The notes beneath the pieces are model-generated. The model ran no database searches, was not told the DNA's origin, and saw nothing but the letters and a program-made list of their open reading frames with translations. Shown piece after piece: positions 26,322 to 35,050 of a stretch of 64,000 nt of DNA. The first letter of the stretch is position 1. Every line of letters starts with the position of its first letter. The stretch spans positions 124,001 through 188,000 of the forward strand of contig NZ_BMDW01000003.1 in the NCBI RefSeq assembly GCF_014636175.1, read 5' to 3'. The stretch is from Sphingomonas psychrolutea. Lineage in GTDB: Bacteria > Pseudomonadota > Alphaproteobacteria > Sphingomonadales > Sphingomonadaceae. The position numbers and the translations under genes were made by a program.

Positions 26322-27563
26322 ATGGGGCTAGGTTTCGGTTCGCGCACGATCACAGCAATCGGCATCGTCATCGTCGCGGCGGTTGCGGTGTTCCTGATCG
26401 ATTCGGGCTTGCAAGCGGCGCTGATCACCTTGGTCGGCGGGATCGCGGCGGCGTTGGCGGCGACCGGCGTCGGCGACCAGCCGATCGAAGCACCGCGCCC
26501 GCTGCCCGCCCCCGCAAGCCCCCCCTCGCCCGAAATCCAGGAAGTGATCGAAGCGATCGTCGAGCCAGTGCTGATCGTGGCCGATGGACGCGTGGTCAAC
26601 GCCAATGCGGTCGCGCTCGGGCTGCTCGGCAAACATATCGTGGGGGAGGATGTGCGCGTCGCGATTCGCCATCCGGGGGCCGCCGAACGGCTTGCGAGCC
26701 CGATGTCGGGGGTGCCGCAGGGGCCGATCAATCTGGTCGGGCTCGGCACGCTCGATCAACATTGGGAAATGCATGTCGGTCGCGCCGCGGGCGGGCAGCG
26801 GATCGTCCAATTGGTCGACCAGACCGGCAATTACGCCGCCGAACGCATGCGCGTCGATTTCGTCGCTAATGCCAGCCACGAACTGCGCACGCCGCTCGCC
26901 TCGATTCTCGGCTATATCGAGACGCTGGGCGACGAAAAGGCTGGTGCCGACCCGGAGGTCCGCGCGCGCTTCCTGAAAATCATGTTCGACGAAGCGCGAC
27001 GGATGCAACGGCTGGTCGAGGATCTCATCTCGCTCAGCCGCATCGAAGCCGAGAAATACCGTTTGCCCGACCGCGCGGTCGATCTTGCCGCGCTGATTGG
27101 CGAAGTCCGCTCCGAACTGTTCGATGCGCAGGACGTGCGCAGCAACGACATCGTCGCCACGCTCGAATCGGCGGTCCCACCGGTGATCGGCGATCGCGCG
27201 CAATTGAGCCAGATGCTCCACAATCTCATCGGCAACGCGATGAAATATGGCCGAGCAAATACCCCGGTCGCGGTAAAATTATGGCGCGATCCGGCAGGCA
27301 TGGTGCGGATCAGCGTCACCGACGAAGGCGAAGGCATCGCGCCCGAACATGTCCCGCGCCTGACCGAGCGATTTTATCGCGTCGACCCCGGCCGCAGCCG
27401 TGCGGCCGGGGGAACCGGTCTCGGCCTTGCCATCGTCAAACATATCGTCGAGCGGCATCGTGGGCGGCTCGACGTCGCCAGTATCGTGGGAACCGGCACG
27501 ACGATTACGGTCATGCTGCCTGCTCATATTCCGGCGCAGGCCGACCCTGTCATCAAACGGTAA
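26322..27563 (+). CDS. phoR: phosphate regulon sensor histidine kinase
   Basis: Sensor kinase that controls PhoB in response to Pst transporter status. The 413-residue protein has two membrane segments (about 8-25 and 30-48), a Pro-rich linker, and a PAS-like domain (75-170). The kinase core carries ASHELRTPLAS with phosphoacceptor His186, NLIGNAMKYG (N box), DEGEGI (G1) and GTGLGLAIVK (G2). ATG 26322 is chosen because upstream sequence belongs to the divergent operon. Its last codons overlap the PHO box, so the sensor gene end is also the pstS control region. Confidence 0.93.
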   Translation: MGLGFGSRTITAIGIVIVAAVAVFLIDSGLQAALITLVGGIAAALAATGVGDQPIEAPRPLPAPASPPSPEIQEVIEAIVEPVLIVADGRVVNANAVALGLLGKHIVGEDVRVAIRHPGAAERLASPMSGVPQGPINLVGLGTLDQHWEMHVGRAAGGQRIVQLVDQTGNYAAERMRVDFVANASHELRTPLASILGYIETLGDEKAGADPEVRARFLKIMFDEARRMQRLVEDLISLSRIEAEKYRLPDRAVDLAALIGEVRSELFDAQDVRSNDIVATLESAVPPVIGDRAQLSQMLHNLIGNAMKYGRANTPVAVKLWRDPAGMVRISVTDEGEGIAPEHVPRLTERFYRVDPGRSRAAGGTGLGLAIVKHIVERHRGRLDVASIVGTGTTITVMLPAHIPAQADPVIKR

Positions 27564-27575
27564 CGCGAGTGTCAC
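27547..27575 (+). promoter_or_regulatory. triple PHO-box repeat (PhoB binding site) upstream of pstS
   Basis: Three seven-base repeats spaced exactly 11 bases apart: CTGTCAT (27547-27553), CGGTAAC (27558-27564) and GTGTCAC (27569-27575), with four-base linkers CAAA and GCGA. They match the E. coli PHO box CTGTCAT-N4-CTGTCAT. The first repeat lies in the last codons of phoR and the second spans its stop. PhoB bound here should activate pstS onward. Confidence 0.8.
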
Positions 27576-27638
27576 ACAGGGTGCCCGTCGCCCTGTTATC
27601 GCGACTCCGGGGCAGGCCACGCCCGAAGGGGAAATTCC

Positions 27639-28703
27639 ATGAACCGGATCGCTGCTACATTTACAGTCGTCACGTGCGCCACATCGGCGCTTGCCCTTGC
27701 CGCGTGTCAGGATCAGGCCAATGGCGGCGGCGCGGGCTCGCGGGATCACATCACCGTCGTGGGCTCCTCGACGGTGTTTCCCTTCAGCACGATCGTCGCC
27801 GAACGGTTGGTCAACAAGACACCCGGCATAAAATCACCCGCGATAGAATCGACCGGGACGGGTGCGGGCATGAAGCTGTTCTGCACCGGTGTCGGCGCGG
27901 CGCACCCTGACATTGAAGACGCATCGCGTCGGATGAAGGCGAGCGAATATGCCAGCTGCAAGGTCAATGGCGTTGACGGCATCCTTGAGATCCAGATCGG
28001 GCTCGACGGCATTGCGTTTGCCGAATCGAAAGCGGGGCCGAACCTGCAATTGACCGCGGTCGATCTGTACAAGGCGCTTGCCGCGACGCCGATGGGGCAG
28101 CCCAATGCGACCAAGACGTGGAAGGACGTGAACCCCGCGCTCCCGGCAATTCCGATCCAGGTTTACGGCCCGCCCTCGACCAGCGGCACGCGCGATGCGC
28201 TCGCCGAGCTGATCCTCGCGCGCGGCTGCGACGCGATCTATCCGGCGCTGGCCGATAACAAGGCGAAGGACCCGACCGGCTATGCCAAGGGCTGCACCGC
28301 GATCCGCGAGGACGGCGCCTATGTCGATGCCGGCGAAAACGACAATCTGATCGTGCAAAAACTCCAGTCCAACCCAAATGCGATCGGCATCTTCGGCTAT
28401 TCGTACCTTGAGGAGAATAAGGACAAGTTGAACGGCGTGCCGCTCAACGGTGTCGAGCCGACCTATGAGACGATCGCACGCGGCGCCTATCCAGGGTCGC
28501 GGCCGCTGTTCCTCTACGTCAAGAAAGCGCATTTGAGCGCGATCAAGGGCCTGCGCGAGTATCTGGCGCTCTACGCCGGTGCGTGGGACCCAGACGGTCC
28601 GCTCGTCGCCAAGGGGCTGATCGCGGCGCCCGAAGACGTGCGCAAGCGCAGCGCGCAAATCGTTAAGGATGAAACAACGCTCGATCCGGCAAAGCTGCCG
28701 TAA
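27639..28703 (+). CDS. pstS: phosphate ABC transporter substrate-binding lipoprotein
   Basis: Binds inorganic phosphate in the periplasm for the PstCAB transporter. The 354-residue protein has a lipoprotein signal with the lipidated Cys23 in ALALAAC. The phosphate-binding loops are visible: VGSSTVFPF near the N-terminus, STGTGAGMK, and PSTSGTRDALAE. There is an AAGGGGAAA ribosome-binding site before ATG 27639. Transcription is expected from the PHO-box promoter just upstream. It is followed by pstC with only a few bases between. Confidence 0.96.
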   Translation: MNRIAATFTVVTCATSALALAACQDQANGGGAGSRDHITVVGSSTVFPFSTIVAERLVNKTPGIKSPAIESTGTGAGMKLFCTGVGAAHPDIEDASRRMKASEYASCKVNGVDGILEIQIGLDGIAFAESKAGPNLQLTAVDLYKALAATPMGQPNATKTWKDVNPALPAIPIQVYGPPSTSGTRDALAELILARGCDAIYPALADNKAKDPTGYAKGCTAIREDGAYVDAGENDNLIVQKLQSNPNAIGIFGYSYLEENKDKLNGVPLNGVEPTYETIARGAYPGSRPLFLYVKKAHLSAIKGLREYLALYAGAWDPDGPLVAKGLIAAPEDVRKRSAQIVKDETTLDPAKLP

Positions 28704-28711
28704 GGGTGTCG

Positions 28712-30082
28712 ATGCTGGCACTGTTTCTGGTCATTGCGGGACTGGGTCTGATCGGCTGGCTGACGGCGCGGATGCGCGCCGTTGGCTTCCGCCGCGGCAG
28801 CACCGCGCGCTTCAGTTCACTGCCGTCGCATTTTGGCGGTTATGTCGCGTTGTGGACGATGCTCCCTGCCGCTTTGTTCCTGACGATCTGGGCTTCGACC
28901 GCACCCGCGCTGGTCACCGACCGGGTGTTGCGCGATCCCGCCGCCGCGCAACTGCCGCCCCCCGGGTTCGACCGCGCGGCGATCCTGTCCGAAGCCCGCA
29001 GCCTGGCCGCGGGCAACAGTTTCGGCGCGTTCAACCCGCTCTCGCAAAAGCTCGCGCCCGCTTATGCGGCAGCGCAGAGCCGCTTCGACTGGATCGGCAG
29101 TGCTGCGGCCTTGCTGCTTGCCTTTGCTGGCGGCGCGTTCGCTTACACCCGCGTCCGCCCCGATTTCCGCGCACGCAGCAAGATCGAGCATGTCGTCATG
29201 GCAGGCCTGCTCGGCGCGTCGCTGATCGCGATCTTGACCACGATGGGCATTGTCGCATCGTTGCTGTTCGAATCGTGGCGCTTCTTCAGCATCGTGCCGA
29301 TCGGCGATTTTCTGCTCGGCACGCATTGGAGCCCACAAGTCATCGACTCCGCCGACCCAGGTAAGACGCTCGGCGCGGTGCCGCTGTTCTGGGGCACGTT
29401 TTTCATCGGCGCGGTGATCGCGATGCTCGTCGCGATCCCGTTCGGGCTGATGAGCGCGGTGTATTTGACACAATATGCCGCCCCGAGTGCACGGCGCTGG
29501 ATGAAACCGATCCTTGAGGTTTTGGCCGGGGTGCCGACCGTCGTTTATGGGTATTTCGCCGCGCTCACGGTTGCACCTGCGGTGCGAGATTTCGCGGTGT
29601 CGATCGGCATCACCTATGCCAGTTCGGAAAGCGCGCTCGCCGCCGGTTTGGTGATGGGGGTGATGATCATCCCGTTCGTCTCCTCGATGGCAGACGATTC
29701 GCTCGCCGCCGTCCCCGCCGCGATGCGCGACGGCAGCCTGGCGATGGGCGCGACCGCATCGGAGACGATCCGCCGCGTGTTGCTGCCCGCCGCGCTTCCC
29801 GGCGTTGTTGGCGGGGTGCTGCTCGCGGTCAGCCGTGCGATCGGCGAGACGATGATCGTGGTGATGGCCGCAAGCGGGGTCGCCACGCTGACGCTCAACC
29901 CCTTTGCCAGCGCGACGACGGTCACCAAGCAAATCGTCGATTTGCTGACCGGCGAGGCCGAGTTCGACAGCCCGAAGACGCTTGCCGCCTTCGCGCTCGG
30001 GCTGACGCTGTTCATCATCACCCTGCTCCTCAACATCGTCGCGCTGACGGTCGTGAAACGGTATCGCGAAGCTTATGAGTGA
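28712..30082 (+). CDS. pstC: phosphate ABC transporter permease PstC
   Basis: One of two permeases of the high-affinity phosphate transporter. At 456 residues it is longer than the E. coli protein (319). The extra part is an N-terminal extension with two or three membrane helices and a periplasmic segment, as is usual in alphaproteobacteria. The binding-protein-dependent transport domain (from about residue 230) holds the EAA-type loop AAMRDGSLAMGATASETIRRVLLP. ATG 28712 follows AGGG at a suitable distance; GTG 28706 is also possible. It overlaps pstA by eight bases (ATGAGTGA). Confidence 0.93.
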   Translation: MLALFLVIAGLGLIGWLTARMRAVGFRRGSTARFSSLPSHFGGYVALWTMLPAALFLTIWASTAPALVTDRVLRDPAAAQLPPPGFDRAAILSEARSLAAGNSFGAFNPLSQKLAPAYAAAQSRFDWIGSAAALLLAFAGGAFAYTRVRPDFRARSKIEHVVMAGLLGASLIAILTTMGIVASLLFESWRFFSIVPIGDFLLGTHWSPQVIDSADPGKTLGAVPLFWGTFFIGAVIAMLVAIPFGLMSAVYLTQYAAPSARRWMKPILEVLAGVPTVVYGYFAALTVAPAVRDFAVSIGITYASSESALAAGLVMGVMIIPFVSSMADDSLAAVPAAMRDGSLAMGATASETIRRVLLPAALPGVVGGVLLAVSRAIGETMIVVMAASGVATLTLNPFASATTVTKQIVDLLTGEAEFDSPKTLAAFALGLTLFIITLLLNIVALTVVKRYREAYE

Positions 30083-31373
30083 CACGCTGGTTCCGGGTCT
30101 TCCGGTCACCGCAGCGCAGCCGACCGAGCGTGCGCCGACCGATTGGCGCACCGCCGCGATGCAGCGCCGGATCCGCCGGCGCTATGGCGCCGAGCGTCGC
30201 TTCCGCTTTCTCGGGCTCACCGCCGTGGTGATATCAGCCGGGTTTCTCGCGGTGCTGCTGGTGACGATGCTGTTCAACGGGGCGAGCGGGTTTCTGCAGA
30301 CGCAGATTGCGCTGCCGGTCGATTTTGCGCGCGCCGGCCTGACGCTCGACGCGACACGGCTCAAGGGTCCGGGGGCCGACCTAGCGCTTGCCGGGGCGGG
30401 AATCGAGCGCGCGACCACCGCCGCAGCCGTCGCCGCCTACGGTAAGGACGGCGCGCGATTGCTCTCCGACGGCGCTTGGCTGAGCGTTCGAGCAGCGGTC
30501 AAGCGCGATCCGGCGATCCTCGCCACGCGTGCGACGATCTGGGTTCCGGCGGCCGGCATGATCGACGTCGCCGCCAAGCGGCAGGGCGACCCCGTCGCCG
30601 AGGCGATCGTCGCGCGGTTGGATGCCAAACAGGCGCTGTCGACTGGCTTCAACGTCCCCTTCCTGACCGCGTCCGATTCGAACGATCCGACGCGCGCGGG
30701 CATTTGGGGGGCGTTCAAGGGTTCGTTGTACACGATGTTCGTGACGCTGATCCTCGCTTTCCCGATCGGCGTGCTTTCGGCGCTGTACCTCGAGGAATAT
30801 GCGCCGCGGAACCGCTGGACCGATCTGATCGAGGTTTCGATCAACAACCTCGCCGCCGTCCCGTCGATCATCTTCGGGTTGCTCGGCCTTGCAGTGTTCC
30901 TTGGTACCTTCGGGCTACCGCGATCAGCACCGATTGTTGGTGGCCTGACGCTCGCTTTGATGACGATGCCGGTGATCGTGATCGCCGGGCGCAACGCGAT
31001 CAAGGCGGTCCCGCCGTCGATCCGCGACGCCGCGCTTGGTGTCGGAGCCAGCCCGATTCAGGTCGTGTTTCATCACGTCCTGCCGCTGGCCTTGCCCGGC
31101 ATCTTGACCGGCACGATTATCGGCATGGCGCGCGCGCTCGGCGAAACTGCGCCGCTGCTGATGATCGGGATGCGCGCCTTCATCGCCTCGCCGCCGGGCA
31201 AATTGACCGATCCGGCGACGGTGCTGCCTGTACAGATCTTCCTGTGGTCCGATCAGATCGACCGCGGCTTTGTCGAAAAGACCAGCGCGGCGATCATCGT
31301 CCTGCTCGTCTTTCTGCTCGCGATGAACGGCTTCGCGATCTACCTCCGCAACAAATTCGAGACTCGCTGGTGA
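30075..31373 (+). CDS. pstA: phosphate ABC transporter permease PstA
   Basis: Second permease of the Pst system. The 432-residue protein has an N-terminal extension (about 1-190) with one membrane helix at 48-75 and a periplasmic domain, of the kind seen in alphaproteobacterial PstA. The transport domain follows with the EAA loop [23 protein letters not shown] contacting PstB. The start lies inside pstC and the stop overlaps the pstB GTG (GTGA), so pstC, pstA and pstB should be made in fixed ratio. Confidence 0.94.
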   Translation: MSDTLVPGLPVTAAQPTERAPTDWRTAAMQRRIRRRYGAERRFRFLGLTAVVISAGFLAVLLVTMLFNGASGFLQTQIALPVDFARAGLTLDATRLKGPGADLALAGAGIERATTAAAVAAYGKDGARLLSDGAWLSVRAAVKRDPAILATRATIWVPAAGMIDVAAKRQGDPVAEAIVARLDAKQALSTGFNVPFLTASDSNDPTRAGIWGAFKGSLYTMFVTLILAFPIGVLSALYLEEYAPRNRWTDLIEVSINNLAAVPSIIFGLLGLAVFLGTFGLPRSAPIVGGLTLALMTMPVIVIAGRNAIKAVPPSIRDAALGVGASPIQVVFHHVLPLALPGILTGTIIGMARALGETAPLLMIGMRAFIASPPGKLTDPATVLPVQIFLWSDQIDRGFVEKTSAAIIVLLVFLLAMNGFAIYLRNKFETRW

Positions 31374-32140
31374 CCATTTCCAATCAAGCCAAAATCGCCG
31401 CGCACCACGTCAACGTCTGGTACGGTACGAAAAAGGCGATCGACGACGTCTCGCTCGATTTCGGCTCGGATCAGGTCACCTCGCTGATCGGTCCGTCGGG
31501 CTGCGGCAAATCGACCTTTCTGCGGACGCTCAACCGCATGAACGACACGATTCCTTCGGCGCGCGTCGAGGGCGACATCACGCTCGACGGCGAGGATATT
31601 TACGCAGCTCATATGGACGTCGTGCAGCTCCGCGCCCGCGTCGGGATGGTGTTCCAGAAGCCGAATCCTTTTCCTAAATCGATCTTCGAGAATGTCGCGT
31701 ACGGTCCGCGCATTCACGGGCTTGCCGCGAACAAGCCGCAACTGGCGGAGATCGTGGAGAAATCGCTGCGCCGCGCTGGCCTGTGGGACGAGGTCAAAGA
31801 CCGCTTGACCGAGAGCGGCACGGCGCTGTCGGGCGGGCAGCAGCAGCGTTTGTGCATCGCACGCGCGATCGCGGTCGATCCCGAAGTAATTCTGATGGAC
31901 GAGCCCTGCTCAGCGCTCGATCCGATCGCAACGGCCAAGATCGAGGAATTGATCCACGAACTCAAGGGTCGCTACGCGATCGTCATCGTCACGCACAACA
32001 TGCAACAGGCGGCGCGCGTGTCGCAGCGGACCGCGTTTTTCCACCTTGGCACGCTCATCGAATATGGCGCGACCTCGGACATCTTCACCAATCCCCGCCA
32101 GGAGCGGACCAAGGATTACATCACCGGCCGGTACGGCTGA
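31370..32140 (+). CDS. pstB: phosphate ABC transporter ATP-binding protein
   Basis: ATPase that powers phosphate import. The 256-residue protein has Walker [10 protein letters not shown] (41-49), the Q-loop in [13 protein letters not shown], signature [14 protein letters not shown], Walker [13 protein letters not shown] and the switch His in VTHNMQQA. It ends [10 protein letters not shown] as in other PstB proteins. The start is GTG 31370, overlapping the pstA stop; much longer readings of the frame run through pstA and are not real. It is followed by phoU after six bases. Confidence 0.98.
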   Translation: MTISNQAKIAAHHVNVWYGTKKAIDDVSLDFGSDQVTSLIGPSGCGKSTFLRTLNRMNDTIPSARVEGDITLDGEDIYAAHMDVVQLRARVGMVFQKPNPFPKSIFENVAYGPRIHGLAANKPQLAEIVEKSLRRAGLWDEVKDRLTESGTALSGGQQQRLCIARAIAVDPEVILMDEPCSALDPIATAKIEELIHELKGRYAIVIVTHNMQQAARVSQRTAFFHLGTLIEYGATSDIFTNPRQERTKDYITGRYG

Positions 32141-32146
32141 TAGGAC

Positions 32147-32839
32147 ATGCCATTGAACGACCATACGATTAAGGCCTTTGACGAAGAGATCGGCCAGCTG
32201 CGCGGCCTGATCGCGCAGATGGGCGGCCTTGCCGAACATGCCATTGCCGCCGCGATGGAGGCGCTGCGCCGTCACGATCTCGAAGGCGCACGCGCGATCG
32301 TCGCAGGCGACCGCAAGATCGACGCGCTGGAGATGGAGGTCGAGGCGCTGGCGGTGCGGATCATCGCGCTGCGCGCGCCGCTCGCCGACGATCTGCGCGA
32401 GGTGGTCGCGGCGCTGAAAATCGCCGGCGTCGTTGAGCGAATCGGCGACTACGCCAAAAACATCGCCAAGCGCGTGCCGCTGATCGAAAGCCATGGCGAG
32501 ATCGAACCGCTTTCGGTCTTACCCGCCATGTCCGCACTCGCGGTGCAGATGGTGCACGACGCGCTCGATGCCTTTGCCGCGCGCGATGCCGAAGCCGCGG
32601 TCGAAGTGTGCGACCGCGACCGGCAAGTCGACGATTTCTACAACAGCCTGTTCCGCGTGCTGGTCACCCACATGATGGAAAACCCAAAGACAATCGGCCA
32701 AGTCGCGCAATTGCTGTTCGTCGCCAAAAACCTCGAACGCGTCGGCGACCACGCAACCAACATTGCCGAGATGATCTATTTCGCGGCGACCGGCACCCAC
32801 ATGGCCGAGCGTGACCGCGGCCCCCTACCCACGACCTGA
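32147..32839 (+). CDS. phoU: phosphate signalling complex protein PhoU
   Basis: A 230-residue all-helical protein made of two repeats of a three-helix bundle. Each repeat carries the metal-cluster signature, seen as ERIGDYAKNIAKR (first) and ERVGDHATNIAEM (second), both in the form E-R-x-G-D-x-x-x-N-I. PhoU links the Pst transporter to PhoR and represses PhoB when phosphate is ample. ATG 32147 is preceded by TAGGACA. A 16-base near-repeat sits at its stop codon before phoB. Confidence 0.96.
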   Translation: MPLNDHTIKAFDEEIGQLRGLIAQMGGLAEHAIAAAMEALRRHDLEGARAIVAGDRKIDALEMEVEALAVRIIALRAPLADDLREVVAALKIAGVVERIGDYAKNIAKRVPLIESHGEIEPLSVLPAMSALAVQMVHDALDAFAARDAEAAVEVCDRDRQVDDFYNSLFRVLVTHMMENPKTIGQVAQLLFVAKNLERVGDHATNIAEMIYFAATGTHMAERDRGPLPTT

Positions 32840-32857
32840 GCTATCCACGACCTGAAG
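32826..32857. repeat. 16-base tandem near-duplication at the phoU stop
   Basis: The 16-base units 32826-32841 and 32842-32857 match at 13 positions and share CCACGACCTGA. The first copy contains the phoU TGA and the second precedes the phoB ribosome-binding sequence AAGGAG. It looks like a local slippage duplication. Confidence 0.6.
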
Positions 32858-32868
32858 GAGCGATCGAC

Positions 32869-33561
32869 ATGGCACGAGCCAAAATGTTGCTGGTGGAAGA
32901 CGATGCGGCGCTCGCCGAGCTGCTGATCTGGCATTTCAAGCGCGAGGATTTCGAGATCGCGCAGACCCCCGATGGCGAGGAAGCGCTGCTGCTCGCCAAA
33001 GAGAATACCCCCGACATCGTCCTGCTCGACTGGATGGTCGAAGGCTTGTCGGGGATTGAAGTGTGCCGCCGCCTGCGCCGGATGCCCGAAACCGCGAACG
33101 TGCCGATCATCATGCTCACCGCGCGCGGCGAGGAAGAGGATCGCGTGCGCGGGCTCGAAACCGGCGCCGACGATTATGTCACCAAGCCCTTCTCCCCGCG
33201 TGAGCTTGTCGCGCGCGTCGGTGCGGTGTTGCGGCGGGTGCGGCCGGCGCTGGCGGGCGAGCAATTGACCTATTCCGACATTGAGATGGACACGGTGGGC
33301 CACAAAGTGCGCCGGTCGGGCGAGGTCATCCCGCTCGGGCCGACCGAATTCCGTTTGCTCAAGCATTTCCTTGAACATCCCGGCTGGGTGTTCAGCCGTG
33401 AGCGCTTGCTCGATGCGGTATGGGGGCATGACAGCGACATCGAAAGCCGCACCGTCGACGTCCACATCCGGCGGCTGCGCAAGGCGATCAACCGCGGCGA
33501 GCGGCCCGACATCATCCGCACCGTGCGCTCGGCCGGCTACGCGCTCGATTCGGGCGCGTAA
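32869..33561 (+). CDS. phoB: phosphate regulon response regulator PhoB
   Basis: OmpR-type transcription factor activated by PhoR. The 230-residue protein has a receiver domain (1-120) with VEDD, phosphoacceptor Asp54 (VLLDWM), Thr in MLTARGEE and Lys in VTKPFSP. The winged-helix DNA-binding domain (130-228) has the recognition helix in SRTVDVHIRRLRKAI. AAGGAG lies nine bases before ATG 32869. The order phoR-pstSCAB-phoU-phoB puts the sensor and regulator at opposite ends of one regulon. Confidence 0.97.
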   Translation: MARAKMLLVEDDAALAELLIWHFKREDFEIAQTPDGEEALLLAKENTPDIVLLDWMVEGLSGIEVCRRLRRMPETANVPIIMLTARGEEEDRVRGLETGADDYVTKPFSPRELVARVGAVLRRVRPALAGEQLTYSDIEMDTVGHKVRRSGEVIPLGPTEFRLLKHFLEHPGWVFSRERLLDAVWGHDSDIESRTVDVHIRRLRKAINRGERPDIIRTVRSAGYALDSGA

Positions 33562-33643
33562 AGAAAGACGGGAGCCATGCGCGGGAATGTGCGTTTCATG
33601 GCACGAGCAGCAGACAAGGCTGCCAGTTCGCAGGAGACCCCAC

Positions 33644-33925
33644 ATGAAACGCATGATGTTCGCAGCGCTTGCTATCGCCGTCGCCACTCCGGCGCTGGCG
33701 CAGACCATGCCCGCCCCCGCCCCGGCACAAGATCCGGCAATGGCACAGCCCGCCGCACCGACGACCACCCCGGACGCCAACATGTCGGCGGCGACGCCTG
33801 CCGCACCGATGCCAGCGACCGGCACCTATCCAATGTGTTCGCGCACCGTCACCGACCAATGCACCGAGCGGTCCAATGCGCGCGGCGAACGGCTGCATTC
33901 GACCCCGCGTCCGCACAGGCGCTGA
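33644..33925 (+). CDS. small exported protein, function unknown
   Basis: A 93-residue protein with a clear signal peptide (1-20, cleavage after TPALA) and GGAG seven to eight bases before ATG 33644. The mature N-terminal region is a Pro/Ala-rich low-complexity linker. The C-terminal part contains MCSRTVTDQCTE with two cysteines six apart, then basic residues. Similar short Cys-pair tails occur in other sphingomonad periplasmic proteins of unknown function. It follows phoB by 82 bases and might be a late gene of the Pho unit. A terminator follows it. Confidence 0.65.
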   Translation: MKRMMFAALAIAVATPALAQTMPAPAPAQDPAMAQPAAPTTTPDANMSAATPAAPMPATGTYPMCSRTVTDQCTERSNARGERLHSTPRPHRR

Positions 33926-33965
33926 GCGTGCGGCGGGGTATGCACCTCGCCTGTTAGGATACCAC

Positions 33966-33997
33966 GCCGACGCGTGGGATGCCGCGCGTCGGCTTTT
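33966..33997 (+). terminator. rho-independent terminator
   Basis: Nine-base perfect stem GCCGACGCG/CGCGTCGGC with a ten-base loop, followed directly by TTTT. It lies 40 bases after the small exported protein gene and before the SDR gene, and probably ends the phosphate-regulon transcript. Confidence 0.72.
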
Positions 33998-34077
33998 CGT
34001 CGGAACGGTATGGCGGACGCTTGCACCGGACACACAATGGCCTAGGACGCCCGAACGGTTTTTTGAGGAGTTCAGCC

Positions 34078-34977
34078 ATGTCCATCCGTTTCGACAATAA
34101 GGTTGCCATCGTCACCGGCGCAGGCGGCGGTCTGGGCCGCGCCTACGCGCTCGAACTCGCGCGGCGCGGGGCCAAGGTCGTGGTCAACGATCTCGGCGGC
34201 ACGCGCGACGGTACCGGACATTCGGATGCCGCGCTGAAAGTCGTCGAGGAAATCGAGGCGATGGGCGGCGAAGCGATGTCGGACGGCGGCAGCGTCACCG
34301 AATATGAGCATATGGTCGAGCTGGTCGCCAAGGCGAAGGCCAAATGGGGCGGCGTCCATGTCCTGATCAACAATGCCGGCGTGCTACGCGACAAGAGCTT
34401 CGCCAAGATGGAACCGTCCGATTTCAAATTCGTGATCGACGTGCACCTCAACGGCTCGGCCAATTGCACCAAGGCCGTGTGGGAGACGATGCGGACGCAG
34501 AATTACGGGCGCGTGCTGATGACGGCGTCCTCGACCGGGCTGTACGGAAATTTCGGCCAGGCCAATTATGGCGCGGCGAAGCTCGGCCTGGCTGGCCTGA
34601 CAAAGACTCTCGCGATCGAAGGGGCCAAGAACAACATCAAGGTCAACACAATCGCCCCGACGGCAGGCACGCGGATGACCGAAGACCTGTTCCCGGCGGA
34701 AGCGTTCGCCGCCTTCGCCCCCGAAAAGGTCGCGCCCGCCGCTTTGTACCTCGTGTGTGAGGAGGCCCCGACCAACATGATTATCGGGGCAGGTGCGGGC
34801 GTGTTCCAAGCCGCCTATGTCACGCTGACTCAAGGCAAGCTGCTGACCGGCGACGATCTCTCGCCCGAAGGCATCGCGGCGCATTGGGGCGAGATCACCG
34901 ATCGCACCGGCGAGCTGACCCCACAGAGCGGGTCGGAGCAGTCCATGAGCATCCTGAAGAAGCTTCAGGGCGGTTAA
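34078..34977 (+). CDS. SDR dehydrogenase of the MFE-2 (3-hydroxyacyl-CoA) type
   Basis: A 299-residue short-chain dehydrogenase. It has the NAD-binding TGAGGGLG (13-20), NNAG (98-101), and catalytic Ser near 151 with Tyr164 and Lys168 (YGAAK). The sequence around GVLRDKSFAKM and NYGRVLMTASSTGLYGN closely follows the dehydrogenase domain of peroxisomal multifunctional enzyme 2 (HSD17B4). Oxidation of 3-hydroxyacyl-CoA or a sterol-like alcohol is therefore likely. TTGAGGAG precedes ATG 34078. No hydratase is fused or adjacent. Exact substrate unknown. Confidence 0.85.
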   Translation: MSIRFDNKVAIVTGAGGGLGRAYALELARRGAKVVVNDLGGTRDGTGHSDAALKVVEEIEAMGGEAMSDGGSVTEYEHMVELVAKAKAKWGGVHVLINNAGVLRDKSFAKMEPSDFKFVIDVHLNGSANCTKAVWETMRTQNYGRVLMTASSTGLYGNFGQANYGAAKLGLAGLTKTLAIEGAKNNIKVNTIAPTAGTRMTEDLFPAEAFAAFAPEKVAPAALYLVCEEAPTNMIIGAGAGVFQAAYVTLTQGKLLTGDDLSPEGIAAHWGEITDRTGELTPQSGSEQSMSILKKLQGG

Positions 34978-35016
34978 GGGCGCCCATTCGCTGTATTGCT
35001 ACACCAGTACACCTAT

Positions 35017-35050
35017 GGTAGTCCTCCTGCCACCAACAGGAGGGACCACC
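35017..35050 (+). promoter_or_regulatory. hairpin that buries the ribosome-binding site of the next gene
   Basis: CCTCCTG (35023-35029) pairs perfectly with CAGGAGG (35037-35043) around a seven-base loop. The stem can be lengthened outward with GGT/ACC pairs that reach the base just before ATG 35051. The sealed strand is the Shine-Dalgarno itself. This predicts translation that depends on melting, such as by heat, a protein or a small RNA. Confidence 0.55.

Noticed and set aside
30476..31369. A 298-codon upstream extension of pstB.
   Set aside because: It runs through pstA in another frame; PstB begins at the GTG overlapping the pstA stop.
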